This document shows positions 14,901 to 28,500 of a DNA stretch of 64,000 nucleotides, piece after piece; position 1 is the stretch's first letter, and the number at the start of each line of letters is the position of its first letter. Under the pieces are notes generated by a model that saw nothing but the letters and a program-made list of their open reading frames with translations, ran no database searches and was not told the DNA's origin. This DNA is from Nemopilema nomurai (lineage: Eukaryota > Cnidaria > Scyphozoa > Rhizostomeae > Rhizostomatidae), in NCBI GenBank assembly GCA_003864495.1, contig PEDN01001372.1:124001-188000 (forward strand), given 5' to 3'. The position numbers were made by a program, and so were the translations under genes.

Positions 14901-16423
14901 AAACTGGCAACTTCGACAGCGACAAGGTCTGCCTCATTTCCCCTCGCAAATAATGTTGAAGGCTTTACTAAAGACTTCGTATTTGAATCCGTTCGATATT
15001 GCTGACAAGTTGGATGTTCCCTAGCATTGTTTTAGGCGGAAGGGGGTCCATGTTGTTACATCTGTAGCCATGAAATGGCAAACACATTTTTATTGCGCAT
15101 GGGAGTAGTTTTGGCAGGCATTTCTTTATTCATTCATTAAGACTCTACAATGGAATTTCCGTCAGTATTAATAGCATATCGATAAATAATTAAATGCATA
15201 ATATCAAACAATTAGCAAAGATTCAAAATCAATTATTACTGCATAGAAGCTACGGTAATGTTTGAACGAACTCAAGATTTTAAGGGCATTAATAGATACC
15301 TAAAGCAACAGATCTCGGAGACAGACCCAAAAATCAACAAAAGAATTTGGACAGTTGACACGAGTTGCTTTAAAATGACTTAACAATGGCAGTGCATTTT
15401 ACAACATTTGCATTTCAACGTACATGTGGCAAAAATTGAAAGCTAGGCAAGGTGGAACACATTCGCCCACGTTTGAGACGGGAAGGACTTTAATTCATTC
15501 TATGTGTTTTACCAATAAAAGCACCATATGTTGGTTATGTCAGCTTAATAACATCTGTCATCCTAGGAACCAGGGGGCGTTTTAATGCTGCAAAAATTGA
15601 AATGAATCGTTATGTTCAAATCACTCTCACTATTGCAACCATATCCTTTCCTCCGGCGATATCCAATACACCCCAATTTTCCAAGCACCCTCCGTGATCC
15701 TCACTTACATGACAACGATGTTGTTTTGAATCAGCTGGGGGTAATAATTTTAGAAATAACCAACATTAAAAAAAGTACATTAACACAATATAAACAGCCA
15801 GCCTTTCTTCATTATGAAAGGCCGTTTAAGAAACAAAGTTTCTAATCATCAAACGACAATTCACTTTGGATACAAACAAAACAAAAAGAAGCTTCGGCAT
15901 TGACTCAATAATATTTCGTTTTTAGTCTACGAATTTACAGCATTTGTTCCTTCATTGTAGTGATTATTTTCAGAAAAGTTCAGATATGGGAATGATTTTA
16001 CTTTTAACACTAACAATGGGCTCATTACACCGCAGTTGAACTAAGTATGAAGTGGCGATGAAAGCTTTCTGGTCTACTTAAACCATACTACCCTTAGCTC
16101 GACAAAATTGGCTTACTTGGTGCAGCCCAGGATCTTTTAACTAAAACTTGGCACCAATAGCCTCTAAAGGTGGAAACTTGGCACAATACCGACTACAGTG
16201 AACCATTTGGCTACTACAGCAATACTATATTAATACATCTCGTAGTTTCCAATAAATATCAGTGAGGTGCTTTCTATTAATTTCAAGCTACATGTGGTTA
16301 TTCAAGGGTGTTCAACGGCTACATGTGAAACAGATTTGAACCTCGCACCTACAAAAAACAATGAACGAGGTAGGGGAACATTTTGCCACCAATAATAATC
16401 CTATTACAGATATAAGGGAAAGC
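8937..16423. other. Gene-free stretch downstream of the COBL-like gene
   Basis: No supported exon. Frames of 60-115 codons on both strands (for example minus 13,515-13,862) lack domains and coherent splice sites. A G run lies near 9,986. A 17-bp word, GAGGGGAAATGAGGCAG, occurs at 12,686-12,702 and inverted at 14,929-14,945, so some of this stretch is probably old dispersed repeat. Confidence 0.45.
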
Positions 16424-16429
16424 TTTATT
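16424..16429 (-). other. Polyadenylation signal of the COBL-like gene
   Basis: The minus strand reads AATAAA about 140 bases past the stop codon of the COBL-like gene. This is the nearest canonical signal, so the 3' untranslated region is probably short. Confidence 0.5.
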
Positions 16430-16568
16430 TATCGAGCTTTTTTACCAAGGGAAGAGCATCGATCACCAAAGTATATTGGTTTTCGCGTCCTTGCAAACTG
16501 GTATTGCATTATACATAGGCAGAACTAGCTGATGCAATATATAAAACATATTTCTAAGTGAGCCCAAC

Positions 16569-19500
16569 TTATACATTATACACCTTCGGCTTGTCTCTTC
16601 CGAAACCGATTTTCAAGCCTCCTACTTTCTTCACAGTAACAGTATCTCTATCAGAATTCTCGTTTTTATTTACTTCTCGAATTGAAGCGTAATTGCCAAG
16701 CTTCACTGGCTCATTGTTCGAGTTCTGATCCGTAGATCCGTATTCAAACTCTGTGTCAGGAAGACTACCACCCATCCCTTTCGATTCAATACCGGAAAAC
16801 GCGATCGGCTTCGCAGCCTCAATCATAGCCGAATTCTGCGATATTCTTCGTAGCAGCGAAGGAGGTTGCACAGGTTCTGATGCAACAAGCTCCGCCAACT
16901 CTGATTGGCTGCTTGGACCACTTCCATCCAATGAAATCTTCCTTTCGAGTTCTGATGAATTGCTTCGGACCACTGGCGACATTCTTGTTTTCTCTCCGCT
17001 TTTGCTATTCGATCGTTCTTTCCTCTCCTCGTGCTTTATATCTTTATTCATAATACTTGATGAAATACTTCCTGATGTTATCTCTGTCCTCCTGTTAGGG
17101 ATGGCTGCTAAATTCAAAACCTCTATTTTCTTGTCAGGTGCGTGCACTGACGCTGGTCTGTTAAAGCCTTGGATCCTCTCTTTCACACTCTCTCTTTTTG
17201 CGCTTTCAACAAAATTTACGTTATTTGATTTAGGCTTTGGTAAAGTCCGCGGGCCTGATTTTGGTAATGTTTTCGGGGGCACCTTCTTCGAGACGGTATT
17301 CCTAAGGATCGACGCGCTGGTTGGTTTATTTGAGCTGTCAGCCAATGGCTTGGATGGCGATGAGCTTCTCAGATCATCTGGTGAAATGCATTTCGGTCTG
17401 TAATCTCCCAGGCCAGTTTGAAAAGAAAAATCAATAGTATCATTACTAACAGAATTTCCAATATCAACGGCATTTTCTGACTTTGCCGTCATGGTATCTA
17501 AAGCACCTGGAACTAATTTCGATTGTGGTTCGTTTTTGCTGACATCAGTTAGTAAACCATTTACTTTCCCAGGTGGCAATTCTTTCGACGCTTCCATTAT
17601 TGAGGAATCCGAACCCTTTTTGCTGTCTTGGCTGCTAGCTGTGACATCAAAGCCTTTGCCTACCCCATTCGCCTGACTACTCGGTACCTCACCTGCCGCG
17701 CTGTTAACTTTGCTGCTGCCTTGCAACTCGGCCATTTTCGACATGAAGGAAGAAGTTGGCCTAAATACCTGGGGTTTGAATGTAAATGGTGCGGAGATGT
17801 TGGACTGTCTCGGAGCTTCTTTAACCGCACCTGCTTCGTCTTGCTTCGGAACGTCTTCTAATTTGATGCTTTTCTGCTCTTTCACGGCCGAAGCAGCAGC
17901 AATTTGCTCGCTTCCTTCAACAATGGCACTAGAATCAGTGGTGATCACATTAACAAACTCTTTTCCCTTCTGAACTGCACTAGAGGTAGGCTCACTCTCA
18001 CCGGATTGTTGACCACTTGACACCGCAGGCCTATTCACATCCTGTATTGTTGTCCCTTCGTTTCCCAAAGCAATATTTTATTGGAAATTTTTCTTGTTCC
18101 TTCTATATCGTTTTTAGAATTTCCCATTTCAGACAATCCAATGTTATCCTGCTGCACCTTAGCAGCACTGTTGACGATGCTACCATCTTTCGGAGGTGGT
18201 GATGTCTTTTGATTGGTGCTACTTGTCTCTGATGTCCCCGAACGTTCATTTGCGATCTGCTGTATCTTAGCGTACAAGCCCAACAATGGTTTCTTCGTTG
18301 CTTCACTGTCTGAAGATCGTTTTGCCGAAGATACCAGATTTGCAGACGGCCTCTTTGGGAGAACCCTTGGCTTTCCTTGAGTGCTTCCAACGGTTGCGTT
18401 CGAATCTGACTGCGTAATCGAAGTACTCTCGTCTTTTTCCTTACCTTGTGGATCAACGTTAAAATTCGACTGAATCTTAAACACGTTTCCAGAGTCCTTG
18501 CCAGGGTTCAAAACAGGATCTTCTTTAACTTTATATACACCTTCAGGTGCATTTGGGGTAACTGGAGTATTTTTTAGAAGTGCTGTCTGATCATCCCCGA
18601 AATTCGTCACTTTTTCATCTCTGTCACTTCTGCTTTCCACTTCAACCGTCTGTAGTGTCCTTTCCCCTCGCCCCGAATCACTTTCTTTCAAGCCTGTTTG
18701 AACATTTGCTCCTTTTCCAATCAACTCACGTTGCGCTTGCAGTTCTCGCCTCAAGTCTTCAATTTCCTGTCGTTCTTTCTTCAGTCGCTCATTTTCTTTC
18801 TCCTTTTGAATTTCCAACTCTTTCCGTAGCTTTTGAAGTTCAAAAAACTCTTCTTGTTTCTTCAAACTTTCAACCTCAATTTGTTTCAGCTCTTCATTTT
18901 TCCTTTTTCTTTCTTCTTCTTCCATTCTCTTTTGTTCCTCTTCCCTCTTCATTCTTTTTTGGTGCTCTACAATGCTCTTCTTTTCTTCTTCCTCCCTTCT
19001 CTTTTTCTCTGCTTCCTCCACTCTCGCCCTTTCCTCCTCATCTTTTCTTCTCTTTTCTGCCTCGTCCTTTCTCTTTCTTTCCGCTTCCTCCTTTCTCTTT
19101 TTCTCCTCTTCCTCCACTTTCGCCTTCTCTTCCTTTGCAATTCTTCTCTTTTCTTCTTCTTCAAATTTTTTCTGTTTCTCTTCCTCGAGCCTTTTCCTTG
19201 CTTCTTCAATTTGCCTTCGTGTCTCCTCCTCCTCTTTTTTTCTTCTCTCTATTTCAATTTGAAGTCTCATTTTCTTTTCTTGCATCTCTCTAAGTTCTTC
19301 CGCTTCCTCTTTCTTTAGCAACTCTTCTTGCTTTCTTATGAGATCTCCCTTTTTTTCGTTGTCAACATTTGGATTCTCTGCTTCATCAAAATCTCTTTTC
19401 TGGTTTTGCTGAAACGTATTCTCCTCCTCGGCTAAAAGCACTCCTTCTTCAGTTTCAAATGTAGAAAACGTTGGTGTCGATTCATCACTTTCAATATCGA

Positions 19501-22500
19501 TATCGATTTCGATTTCTTCATGTATTAAAACTTCTGGTGGCGAGTCTGCCCCTGTATTGGTCTTCTGATGAGATTCTCTTACGATTTCATTACTAACTTT
19601 CCTACTGCCTTGAAGAACAACATTTTTCTCTAATGATCTTGATTTGCTAGTGTTCTTGCCATTAGCTGGCTTTGACATTGCATTGTCATTACCATCTCGT
19701 GCATCATATCCTGCTGAAGTTTCTTTTTCCTTATCAATCATCCTCTGCAGGATGGTTTGCTGCAACAGCAAAGGCTTGACTAGCAACTCCTTCTGCGTTT
19801 CATCCTGCACGTCACTCAGTAGCTCCAAACTGTGCAAAATTGTCTTCATTTGATTTTCAAGCAGCTGCACAGTATACCCGGCCCCGGTCTTCGCTGCACT
19901 TGTAGGCTTGTCGGTCTTCTTCCTATTTGAAACAGTAGCTGTTGCCTCTTTTTCAATCATAATCTGAAAGAGAATGCAAATACACAATAGGATGCTGAAG
20001 TCTGCAATCGCCTTTACATAATCAGCCCAGATTCAAAGTCAACAGATAAAAGAAGCAATTTGGATTAAACAGTATAGGCAGCGCTGCACACGGTGTTGGT
20101 TACCTAGCCAAAGTATCAAACCCATTGGGGCCCGAAGACATCTCAAAAGAGCTTTATGCCATTAAATGAGACCGTTACTAGAACATATCCTACGGTATAC
20201 TTAAATGGCTCTTTTAACAAGGCAGTGTTTATTTAGAATATCAAAGAGATATGACTCTGGAAATATCTTCAAGGCAATAAATTTCGGGAACGTCTTACAT
20301 ACAGACTGTCGTCATTTTATCAGGAAATGAATCAAAGGACAAACCTGTCTTTCATCTCCCTTCGTACCCACTTCCTGATGGACAGAGCTGTTGATCTTTT
20401 GACTTATGATGTCACTTTTTGATTCCCTGTCATCCTTCGTGCTGATATCATTGGCAGGGATATCTTGGTCTGCAGACGAATCGAGTTTCAAAGATTTCCT
20501 AACCTCTAGGCTTTTGACAAGTTCATCTAAAATTTAAAAGTTAAAGCTTTAAAGAAAATCAGGTTTTTTCTAAAAAATATTTTATCTTAATTATTCACTA
20601 TATTTTCACACTGACATTGCCTCTCCACGCATTTACTTCGTAAACTTCTTGCCCTACCATCTATTATCTGATGACTTCTACCCTGCGATGGACAACAATT
20701 CTTTTCGCCCCCCCCCCCCAATTTTTTGTATTTAAAAGTAAAAGAATATACAAAAACTGCAATTAAAATGACTGCCTTTTAAGAAGTGTATAATGGCGGT
20801 GCATGTCTATTGGACCTAAATAAAGATCAGCCCTTAAATTGATTTGATGTGTCCGTCAGTGGAATTAATTTGAAAGCTCAAACCAAAGAGAGAACAAACG
20901 TGATTCTAAGTAACAGTGGCAAACCAACCTGTTTTAACTGAACGCTTACATAACAAACACATTCTATAACTACGGGTCCAGCCGATAGCTCAGTTGGTAG
21001 AGCCCCGACGTGCAAAGTTGTGGTTATGAGTTCGAGCCTTAGCTAGGGTTGCGTATTTTCTCACATTTTCTACTAAATCGTCTTTATGAGTCCTGTTGCT
21101 TCTGACACTTACAATTTGTTTTACTACCAGCACAAGAAGCCAACAACAATATGAAAATAGAAGTTATGTAAATTATGTAAACTTTACTATTTCTTGCCTG
21201 AAAGCTCTTGTGTCGCATCTGTTGTATTCAAAATAGAGGCTCAGTCAATGCGGTAGAACTATATATGAACTAATTGAATACTCACTCATGTAGCTCGGGC
21301 CTTTAGCTTGACTAGGAGTTGTTGCAGAGAGTGGTCCCACAGGAGAATATATTTCTACAGGTGGTGGCTCGTTTGGTGGTGGCGGTAGGAGAAGTGCAGG
21401 TGGGGTCTTGACCCCCGATTCTACCTGATCTGACGATGGACTGACACGTTGGAAAGAATCAGCAGCATCTTGCGATTCCGGTGCATCAGTCTCAGTGTAT
21501 GGTGTTGACGGAGGTGAGGAGTCAATAGCAGACCCGATAGAGCTGCCGTTACTGTAAGCGCTTGGGGTGGGTGATATTGACTTGTCCGCAGTTGGGTTGG
21601 CCCCCGGTGGTAGAGGTGCTTTCCTCTTCTTCTCTTTAACCGTATTCTTCTCGATAACGGCCTTTTCTAGTCCATCTATTTCATCTTTAGAGTTAACTGA
21701 CGTCATCGAGGCAGCATGAACCAAGCGCCCGGTGGGGCCGGGTGGCAGTGGGGCCTTCCGCTTCTTTTTGGGGGCGTTCGTGCTGTTTTCTCTTTCCTTG
21801 TTCATTTCGTGAGTGGGTGACACGGTGCCCAAAGAGTATGCTCTCCTTAAGTCAAAGTTCTTCTCCGTCACCGTCTTCTCCGTCACCGTCTTCTCCTGGA
21901 CTGACGCAATTCTGTTGAAAGTACGTTCTGTCTTGGTTGGGCTTTCACAAAGTGCTGTCACCCGCTGTGAAATTTCGCCGACTTCGTCGAGTACCGGTCG
22001 GGAAAGTTTGGTATCTACAAAAACCCAATATCGGATGACATTGACAGTAAAGAGAAAGGCCTTGCTGAACTTGCTGACACTTGCTCCTCTATTGCAGAGG
22101 TAAAAGAAGAGCTTGAAAGAGTGTAAAGGTAACACTCCAATATCTATCCTTCCAACTTTGACAACAAAAGCTCCACTGTGTCCATCACTATGCTACACTC
22201 GAAATTTCTCTGTACGGATTTCCCAATCCCAGATAGCTAAATAGTGGCAAATTTAGAGCATAGAAAATTTCCTACAAACATGAATGGGTATTATTCTTGA
22301 GTAGGTCAAAGATACCGTTGAACAGGAATTTAGCCCTGACCACTGTGAACTTGTGAATATAGATGGATTCCTTGACCACAAATTCCAAGTACGTGGAAAT
22401 ATAGCAAACAGTCAGTGCCAGCATAAAAGGCATTAACAGGTGGTAGTTTCACGCTATCTGAACGGACAATAAGAGCGTGGTAATTATTCATGCCATACTG

Positions 22501-25500
22501 TTTCTTGATTGCTGTTGCTATTCACACACAATGTCATGCAATAATTACACGAATAAGAGTGTTAACAAACAAATTTGCCATTTTCACCTCAAACTTCACT
22601 TCAGGTGGCATTTCAAATTGGTAAAAGATCTACAGAAAGCTGCCAGCCACCTAAAGTTTGAATTTTCAATTTTCTGGTGTGAATTTTTCACATTGCCGAG
22701 ATTTTCGACGTGAATCCGCGCAAAATAACAAATGCAAATTACTCGATAGATTAATTCACCACCACTTCCTCATGTGCATGAAATTGTAGAAAAGCAAAAA
22801 ACAACAAAACAACAATAAGAAAAATCAAATCTTTGGGACACTAGTCCATGCCGCTTCGAAAATAACTGCCGACTCTCACCTCGGATTTTCTTCAGATAAA
22901 CAACACCGCCTTTCTCTGCAATGAAGTCTTCGACAATTGTGTGCACACGAGGTTTCTTCAGCTCATACTTGGAGGTAACAAGAGAGGATAAGTCCAATTA
23001 AACCCGTGCATACAGCGATCCTAACATTTATTTGAGTATCGAATGCAGAGACATCTCAAGGAGGAAATAGGAAACAGTGCTACTAAGATACAAAACCATA
23101 ACAACAGGCATTTCCGGATTTCTGGATGCATGATTGGTGAAAAGATTAGATTATTGAAGATAAAATTAGGTTAGATTCGATTTTGGATATGTAAACCTGA
23201 ACCTGGTTAGAATCGGGAGCTATAGGATGGGACACGGTTGCGTTGTACGAAAGGGAGATACGTGTCAAAGATTGAAGCGACGCTTTTGTCAATAGACCAG
23301 AACAGTTACTCATTCCCATTGTCAACACCCGTCTTCGCTGTTTTTCAAACGAGAAGAGAAGAACAGCCATCCTCTTTCTTCTTCTACAATGCCGTACAAC
23401 ACAATTTATAAACATCAAACGGTTCTCTTTATTTCACACAACTGATAACTCATCATGGAAATCTCTACTTTCAAATGCGCCTATAAATAATTTATCACCG
23501 TTGCATGGCAAAATCCATGCTTTAGTGAGTTAATAGCTTATTGCATTTAAAAGGAGAATGTTTGAGGTTTTACACATACTCGATTTTCCGATAAAAGAGC
23601 TGGAAAATTAGCGATTCGAGGTGGTTTAAGCTTTTGCTTATATTTAAGCAAGCTTGAAAACTCGGCTTGAGTTACCAAATTCAGATTAATAGGTATTTCT
23701 TTCGGACAAATTAGAGTGTATAAACCTTTGAGACAAGAAGACAGGTAATACAACTAACGCATAAAGCCTTACCGGATGGATATTGGCAATGTCAAGAAAA
23801 TTCATAACCAACGGATCAGTGGCCTGAAAAAGAATAAAAGAACAAATTCAGAGAAAATCAGAATCCTCTTATCATCTAAGTATAGTTCTTTAGAAAGAAA
23901 TTTGGAAAAAGTAGATTGGTCATGGCTTTTTATACCATGGAAATAATGGTAGATGATGGAGCACGTGACAGTGTCATGCTAATGACAACAATGACTATTA
24001 ACACGAGGATACTCGTTTAAAGTTGTAGTACTTTATCATTAGATGATAGGTGAAAGTTTAATTTTATATTTCGAATTACGTGGGCTTCAAATCGTGATCA
24101 ATTTGACTGAAGATGGTCCTTACCTAATGAATATATCAAATAGAAGGTAATTCGAGCCATAACGAAAAAACATGGAGACTTACGTTTAAAATGAAATCCC
24201 GATCAGCCTATAAATACAAAAAGAAAAGTTCTAAGAAACCAAAATATAATAGGTATTGATAGAGGCGCGATCTTTTTCTACGGCATTCTCCAACTACGTA
24301 AACATCCTTAACTTGACGCTTGAGGTACCAAATGACATTACTGGGAAGGGGGCAACGCTATTCCTAGAAATCAAGGTTATTTCCACGTCATTTATAGGGG
24401 CTACCATTCCTTTGGCCTTCACCTAAAATAATCACCACTTCGTTGTTGACTTTCCAGTCCAGCAGCAAGGGGCGTAGCTGGAACAAAGAAAATGTAAAAT
24501 GGTTGAACTAAAAGAATCTAAATCACTAAGCGAAAGTTTCTTAGTGACCTATACCTTTGAGGGAGACCTTGGTCTTTCGGGTTTTCCTTGTCGTTGGGCA
24601 GTCGTTCCGGGTTTCTTGCTATCTCTCTTTTCAGAGACAATCTTTCTGGTATCGAGGCTAAGACTTTTCATTAAAGCTGTCGATATAAAAATACGTTGTG
24701 AAGTACAAAGCTAAAAATAATCAGTAAGGGGTTTTGCTCAACAAAGAGGATGGTAAAATATTCAGTCTAGCCTAGCAATAGCCATTTCAGTGTAGTATCG
24801 ATGTAGAATTCTCGTTTCAAGATTTGAATAGAGAACACACACTGCTGAAGCGCAATAAAAAATGCAGGATTATAGCATGACAGTTGCATTGCAATGTTGG
24901 CTTTGTGAATGGAAATCCATATGAGAAAAGTCATTAGAGAATCTCATTTCAGCAACACGAGGAATTTAATCACAATGCTCCGAAATATAAGGGTGGGTGT
25001 AAGAAGTATGCGCAACTGCTATTCTTGGCATGTGAGGAATCTACGCCAGAGGGGCTTCGAAACAAAGCATGTGCAATTAGCAGGTGATATACGTGGCGAA
25101 CAGGAGAAACAAAATATTGAGTGGTCAAAACCAATGTTCTCAGAATGCTTTCCCATTAAAAAGTCAGTCGAACAAAAATGAAAATAACGGGTTGAAGAAA
25201 TACTATGATGGGGAATATATAAAAGAAAAGAAACGAAAACTATGCTGAGAAATTCAACGTTATTCCTTTACAAAAGATAAGCAGAGAAGATCTCCAATTC
25301 TAATCTTGCGACATGATTAGGATATATTCAGCATGGAGAGAAACATCAGAATAGCTTCAACTCCAACAAAAGGGTAAACGCCTTTTGAATCGAACAACTA
25401 AAATCGTTCAAAACACACGATCAAGCAAAAAAGCTGAATAACAATGGCTTACCTCGTTTCTCAACAAGCTTCAAATGTGTGTTCTCTACATCCGCCATCT

Positions 25501-28500
25501 TGCATGAAATCGGAACAGGACTATTTGCTGCTGTATTATAATGAATCGCATAAAGATTCTGGTTCAGGTTCTCATCGCCACACACCTTATCTAGCAACTG
25601 ATGTATTGCGAGGTTTTTGTCGACTGTGAATTGACGTGACTCATCGTTCGCGAGTGTTATGTTAATTGTCACACTTGATTCCTATATCCCAAGAAGTAGT
25701 AAAAGCAGTCATAATTAGAACGACAGCACGCAGTACACATGCATCAAGAGTTCGGTACACTTAAAATATTCGACACTAATCGAAAAAATCGACATATGAC
25801 GTAAACTAAACATAGATAAAAGTCATGCAGCACTGTAGATACTGTGGTATACTGTGGATATAGCAAAAACTATACTGGTGACAACGCAATAACCATGATG
25901 TTTATGCTGTAGCATTTGTGCTTTTGGTTCGTATATCGTTAATATTGGCAATTGTGAAACATGGCAGTGTTTATCATGCTGTTGCTATTGTTACTGGCAT
26001 AAATACCATATACTAGTGATGTCATTACTGACTATGATGGTTAAAATGTCACTGATCAATACGCAGCACAGGGTGATTATGTTGTTTTTTTTACATTCTT
26101 AATCATGATGATGTTGGTAATTTTTAGCGATGGTTGGCACCAAGTATGATTAAAAAGTGAACAAGGAAATGAATGCAAATGGAAAAATGAATCAGACATT
26201 GCTGCGGGGCTGTTTATAAGGGGGACATGTTAGGTTGACTCATCAATGTGTTATGGCTCTCTGTACCTTGATTACTTGGAAACACATTTCTTTTAGTTGA
26301 CCTTTGCAGTGCTACCTCATTCAAATATTTTAAGTTTCGTCAAATAGAGCCCTTGGAAGGGTTCGCAATCTCCCAAGAATGTTGATAAGATTTGGGTCAA
26401 ATGCTTTCATAGTGATGGTGTTAAACAACATAATTTCTCCTTTGAAATAGACACAGAGCTAATGGCTATTGTTAAGATAAAAAGGAAGACAAAAAGCCAC
26501 ACAGTTTTGCTAAATAGAATTTTTTTCTTATTTCGACACAGTTGCTCAGTGACAAAGATTCTGTTTTCAAATGTTTTGATCATTTATCTTCACCTGCCCT
26601 ACTGGCACAACAAAGTTGAAAGCCCTTAACCTAGCCAGCAGCTTTTTGTTGACTCAGTTGCATTTAGAGTACTCAAAAAGTTTGAAAAAACTTCATAGAA
26701 TAAACTTGCATTTTGCAGGTGTAGAGTCATTTTACCATTATTAACACTAAATGCAACCTATGTTACATGGATAAAATACATTCAACAGTATAAGGTTAAA
26801 ACAGTAGGTAAAGTTTGTTCCAGTATTTGATTATAAAAAGTATTGGGATGCGTCATTCTGAACAATGGCATTGTGTGAAAAAGTTGCTGGCTCCTCTCTA
26901 CACTACCATTTACTTCCCCAGTATTTTTAATCTTTCCTAGCTGACTACTATTCTTAAGTAAATAATCTATTTGAGAATTGACTAATATGTACTTGACTGC
27001 ATCATTTGGAGCACCTTGAAGCTAGCTAGATTCATGCTGAAGTCAAAATATGATAGGCTCCTGTTTTAGTCCTTAGAAGAAAGTGGCTGAACAAGCTTCA
27101 GCTTATACAAATCTTTTTCAAGAATGAGTTTTCATACCTTCAATTTGTCAATATTCACCAAGTCTGTGACAAGTGCAGAAAGCTGATCACAAAACTAAAA
27201 GGACAAAATACCATTTTGTAAACTTTTTAAAATGACTTTTTGTAACATATATATACAGAGGGCATTTCCAATAAACTGAAAAAAAGAGCTTCTGCAAAAG
27301 TGGCAAAATGACTGAATGGTTGATTGCAAATGTCCACAACACCGATAAACATATTCACAGACAACATATTCTAATCTATCTCAACATAAGGTACTTATTC
27401 CTTGTCTCCTGTTACCAGATTTTGCTTCACATACATCCTTAAAAATTTAACTTCTACATATAAACCAAAGGGGTGGCAAATAAGGACATTGAAAACTGAA
27501 AGATTAAACAGGATTGAATAACAAGATTTGAAAATTGATCACTTTAGATTCAATACAAATTGATCTTGATCTTCAGCACCTGTACTGTGTTTAAACAGTC
27601 TCGATGACGGCAAAAGTGCAAGCAAACATTCAAGCAAAGAAATAGAAGGACATGTGGTAAGCAAACCTGCTGTGCAATTTCTGGCTTTGCAAATCTTGCT
27701 CCATGGACCAATTTTTCATCATTCCACTTAACAAAGTTTCCTTTAACACTTGACTTTGTTGATGAGGAAATGGTGTAATTCAATAATTCCTAGAAATCAG
27801 AAATGACTGTTGAATAAAGGACCAATGTCAATCCTTCTCGTATGTGAGCGATGCCTAAGCCTAATTTGTAGAGTATAGCTAAAATTTATAATTTTGAGGC
27901 ACCAAACCAGTATGTGTGAAAGATTAGAATGCCTGTGTGCCAGATAATCAAAAGAGCTCAGGGTTAGAAAAAAGGCGCTCACGGTTGAGCCAGCCTTGAA
28001 ATCATAAAAAATTGAGAACATGCCCTCATGTCTTTATAAACATCACCAAGGACACTATCACAGAAATTCATCCAAGACAAGAATTCATCAATACACGAAA
28101 AGCTTTGTTTTTGCTTGTTCACTTTTGTTATTTTAGCCATATTAGTAGCCCAGACAGCACAAGCAAACAAAGGCAATAATGGAAGAGTACCCCATAGTTC
28201 AGATGCTATTTGGCTGTCTTGAAACATAAAGCAGAAATATTGAAGACCAAGAATCCTTTTGCTTTACAATATCATAGATAAGTTTAAATGTTTAAATGGT
28301 TAATAAAAAAAACCCATAAAACCTGTAAATCTAAAGAAAATGAAAAGTCCATTCGACAGAAAATGTTAATAATATAGCAAGCACGTACCCTTTCCCTAGA
28401 GACAACTGCTAGAATCTTGTATGGTGAATCAGTGTCACTTTTATTTTCAACAAAATTAATCCTTGTGTAATCCTGAATAAGGGACTGCCATTTATTTTCT

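Noticed and set aside
18580..19318. Long plus-strand open frames (237 and 161 codons, Phe/Leu/Ser-rich)
   Set aside because: They are the complement of the Glu/Lys/Arg-rich helix of the COBL-like gene; composition alone explains them.
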